NCBI GenBank assembly: GCA_030704615.1
Contig: CM060734.1
Coordinates: 26,474,001-26,538,000, forward strand
Source: Takakia lepidozioides
Taxonomy: Eukaryota; Streptophyta; Takakiopsida; Takakiales; Takakiaceae
Reading direction: 5' to 3'
Length of the DNA stretch: 64,000 nt
Part shown: in pieces, positions 61,078-64,000 of the stretch
How positions within the stretch are numbered: position 1 is the stretch's first letter
Layout: every line of letters starts with the position of its first letter
Translations under genes and position numbers: made by a program
The notes under the pieces: model-generated
Told to the model about the DNA's origin: nothing
Seen by the model: only the letters and a program-made list of their open reading frames with translations
Databases searched by the model: none

Positions 61078-64000
61078 AGCGACCGCCAATTCTGGCGGTC
61101 GCTTTATATTTCAGAATTTAGAAATAAGAGCGACCGCCAACATGGCATTCGCTTAAATTTTTTTATAAAAAAAATAAAATTGGCTATCGCATTGGCGGTC
61201 GTCTATTTTTTTTTTTATAAATAGCAACCTCCATACTAGCGGTCGTATAATTTTGAAAATATATTTTAAAAAAAACGACAGCCAGAATTGGCAATCGCTT
61301 GTTTTCAATAATACATAAAAAAACAAGCGACCGCCATAATATGCCGGTCGCTTTATTTTACAAATATATTAAAAAAACCAGCGACCACCAAAATATGGCG
61401 GTTGCTTTACTTTAAAAATATATTAAAAAAACCAGCGACCGCCATAATATGGCGGTCGCTTTAATTCAAAAAACAAAAACAAAAACAAAAACAAAACAAA
61501 ACAGAGACTGCCAAATATATTGGTCGTTTTATTTTAAGAATATTAAAAATATTAAAAATATTTTTTAATTTCTGAAAATGCAGCGACCGCCAATAATGTC
61601 GGTCACATTTATTTTTTATTTTTTAAATAGAGCGACCGCCATTATTGGCGGTCGATTTTATTTTTATTTTTTTAAAATAGAGCGACCGCCATTACTGGCA
61701 GTCGCTTGTATATTTTTAGTTTCTGAAAATGCAGCGACCGCCAGTAATGACGATCGCTTTTATTTATTTATTTATTAAATAGACCGACCGCCATTATTGG
61801 CGGTCGCTTGTATATTTTTAATTTATGAAAATACAGCGACCGCCAGTAATGGCTGTTGTATTTTTTTTTTAAACAAAAATAGAGGGACCGCCATTATTGG
61901 CGGTCGCTTTTGTTTTTTATTTTTTTTTAAACAGAGCGACGGCCATTACTGGCGGCCGCTTGTATATTTTTAATTTCTGAAAATGTTGCGACCGCCTGTT
62001 ATGGCGGTCGCTTTTATTTTTCATTTTTTAAATAAAGCGACCGCCATTACTGGTGCTCGCTTGTATATTTTTAATGTCTAAAAATGTTGCGACTGCCAGT
62101 AATGGCGATCGTTTTTTTGTTTTTTTGTTTTTTTTTTCTAATAGAGCGACCGTCGTTACTTGCGGTCGTTTTTATTGTTTAATTTTTTAAATAGAGCGAC
62201 CATCATACCACCATTACTGGCGGTCGTGTTTTTTTTGTTGTTTTTTTAAAATAAAGCGACCGCCATGGTTGCGGTCGCTTCTAGAAGGTGTGCGTTACGC
62301 ATGGACCGAGGAATGAGAGGGGGGGGGGAGATAAGCCAAGGGAGGTTCATTCTCCCTTCACTTCCTCTCCACACAACTTATGTGCGACCGCCATTATTGA
62401 CGATCGTTTTTATTTTTTATTTTTTAAATAGAGCGATGGCCATTATTGGCGGTCGCTTGTGTATTTTTAATTTTTGAAAATGCTGCGACTGCCAGTTATG
62501 GCGGTCACTTTTAATTTCATTTTTTTTAAATAGAGCGACCGCCATTACTAGTGGACGCTTGTATATTTTTAATTTCTGAAAATGTTGCGACTGCCAGTAA
62601 TGGCGGTCGTTTTTTTTTTTTTTGGATTTTCTAATAGAGCGACCGTCGTTACTGGCGGTCGCTTTTATTGTTTAATTTTTTAAATAGAGCGACCGTCATT
62701 ACTGGCGGTCGCTTTTTTGTTGTTTTTTTTAAATGTAGCGACTGCCATGGTGGCGGTCGCTTCTAAAAGGTGTGCCTTACGCGTGGATCGAGGAATGAGA
62801 GGGGGGAGTCAGATAAGCCAAATGAGGCTCATTCTCCCCTCACTTCCTCTCCACACAACTTATGTGCGACCGCCATTATTGGCGGTCATTTTTGTTTTTT
62901 ATTTATTTTTAAATAGAGCGACGGCCATTACTGCGGTCGCTTGTATATTTTTAATTTCTGAAAATGTTGCGACCGCCAATTATGGCGGTCGCTTTTATTT
63001 TTTATTTTTTTAAATAGAGCGACCGCCATTACTGGTGGTCACTTGTATATTTTTAGTTTCTGAAAATGTTGCGACCGCCAGTAATGGCGGTCACTTTTAT
63101 TTTTTTCGGTTTTTTCAATAGATCGACCGTCATTACTGGCGTTCGCTTTTATTGTTTAATTTTTCAAATAGAACGACCGCCATTACTGGCGGTCGCTTTT
63201 TTGTTGTTTTTTTTAAATGTAGCGACCGCCATGGTGGCCGTCACTTCTAGAAGGTGTGCCTTACGCGTGGACCGAGGAATGAGAGGGGGGGGTTTGAGAT
63301 AAGCCAAAGGAGGCTCATTCTTCCCTCACTTCCTCTCCACACAATTTATGTGCGACCGCCATTATTGACGGTCGCTTTTGTTTTTTATTTATTTTTAAAT
63401 AGAGCGACGGCCATTACTGGCAGTCGCTTGTATATTTTTAATTTCTGAAAATCATGCGATCGCCAGTTATGGCGGTCGTTTTTTTTATTTTTTAAATAGA
63501 GCGACCGCCATTACTGGTGGTCGATTGTATATTTTTAATTTCTGAAAATGTTGCGACCGCCAGTATTGGCCGTCGTTTTTTTTTTTTTTTTTTTTTTTAA
63601 TAGAGCAACCGTCGTTACTGGCGGTCGCTTTTATTGTTTAATTTTTTAAATAGAACGACCGCCATTACTGGCGGTCGTTTTTTTGTTGTTTTTTTTAAAT
63701 GTAGCGACCGCCATGGTGGCGGTCGCTTCTAGAAGGTGTGCCTTATGCGTGGACTGAGGAATGAGAGGGGGGGGGGTCAGATAAGCCAAAGGAGGCTCAT
63801 TCTCCCCTCACTTCCTCTCCACACAACTTATGTGCGCCCGCCATTATTGGCGGTCGCTTTTGTTTTTTATTTATTTTTAAATAGAACGACGGCCATTACT
63901 GGCGGTTGCTTGTATATTTTTAATTTCTGAAAATGCTGCGTCCGCCAGTTATGGCGGTCGCTTTTATTTTAAATTTTTTTAAATAGAACGACCGCCGTGG
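61078..64000. repeat. Palindrome array 2, GCGACCGCCA / TGGCGGTCGC
   Basis: Several dozen palindromes of the array-1 family continue to the window end. Typical arms are AGCGACCGCCA and TGGCGGTCGCT with 4-base loops TTAT, TTAC, GTAA, GTTA. Spacers are T-rich or A-rich (TTTTATTTTTTATTTTTTAAATAG; TTGTATATTTTTAATTTCTG). Plus-strand frames of 60-98 codons recur but only reflect repetition. The array is not complete at its right side. Confidence 0.95.
62280..64000 (+). repeat. 482-bp higher-order repeat within array 2
   Basis: TCTAGAAGGTGTGC(C) starts at 62,280, 62,762 (one change), 63,246 and 63,728, periods 482, 484 and 482 bp. Each unit holds a non-palindromic ~110-bp core (GGACCGAGGAATGAGAGG, AGGCTCATTCTCCCCTCACT) and seven or eight palindromes in fixed order. 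The fourth unit is cut by the window end. Confidence 0.95.

Noticed and set aside
61578-63930. Series of similar 60-98-residue plus-strand proteins
   Set aside because: They recur with the 482-bp unit, translate the palindromes themselves, and have no independent coding signs.
61078-64000. CRISPR-like array of repeats with spacers
   Set aside because: The repeats are palindromic and diverged, the spacers are AT-only and similar to one another, and the setting is a plant genome with no cas-like gene.

Overview
The window reads as nuclear DNA of a land plant with a large, transposon-filled genome. A seed-free vascular plant such as a fern is my best guess, from the many PLS-type pentatricopeptide (PPR) fragments, the OSB-like organellar DNA-binding-protein fragments and the layered retroelements; the species cannot be fixed from the sequence. 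I see no intact host gene, no tRNA or rRNA gene, and nothing bacterial. Nearly every recognisable coding stretch is a transposon protein or a broken gene copy.

Layout. 1-13.5 kb: repeated fragments of an OSB-like (PDF-motif) gene and of PPR genes, including a tandem PPR array of about 384 bp period, plus a LINE RNase H fragment, a G-box minisatellite and a ~115-bp satellite. 13.9-18.5 kb: a decayed Ty3/gypsy element on the minus strand, hit by a SINE, a small DNA transposon and a LINE tail. 19.5-21.8 kb: palindrome arrays and telomere-like tandem repeats. 21.8-25.2 kb: a fragment (protease plus DNA methyltransferase) of the retrotransposon described next, with a LINE inside its methyltransferase. 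25.2-27.4 kb: a CACTA-like terminus with a hairpin array and a B3-domain gene fragment.

27.4-38.6 kb holds the most striking object: an LTR retrotransposon of about 11 kb on the minus strand, with order gag, zinc knuckles, aspartic protease, C5 cytosine DNA methyltransferase, reverse transcriptase, RNase H, integrase, PHD finger. Protease and methyltransferase share one reading frame; after one single-base insertion the linker, RT, RNase H, integrase and PHD finger share the next. The methyltransferase is therefore part of pol and not a neighbour. The base positions next to the 5' LTR are perfectly complementary over 16 nt to a site inside the LTR, which suggests Tf1/sushi-like self-priming. 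A chromatin reader (PHD) and a DNA-methylation writer in one retrotransposon suggest an element that marks or selects its own chromatin.

38.6-47.7 kb: a CACTA (En/Spm) TNP2 transposase in two halves on the minus strand, separated by about 5 kb of repeats and a tRNA-derived SINE. 49-52 kb and 61-64 kb: arrays of short GC-rich palindromes separated by AT-rich spacers; the second has a 482-484-bp higher-order repeat. 52.4-54.9 kb: a perfect-looking foldback and a degenerate tandem family. 55-61 kb: a 45-bp minisatellite, a truncated NPF/POT transporter pseudogene and an L1-type LINE carrying a clean 740-bp inverted-repeat transposon. Several families of hairpin arrays with the same design but different arm sequence recur through the window; I read them as subterminal repeat regions of CACTA-like elements, but this is inference.
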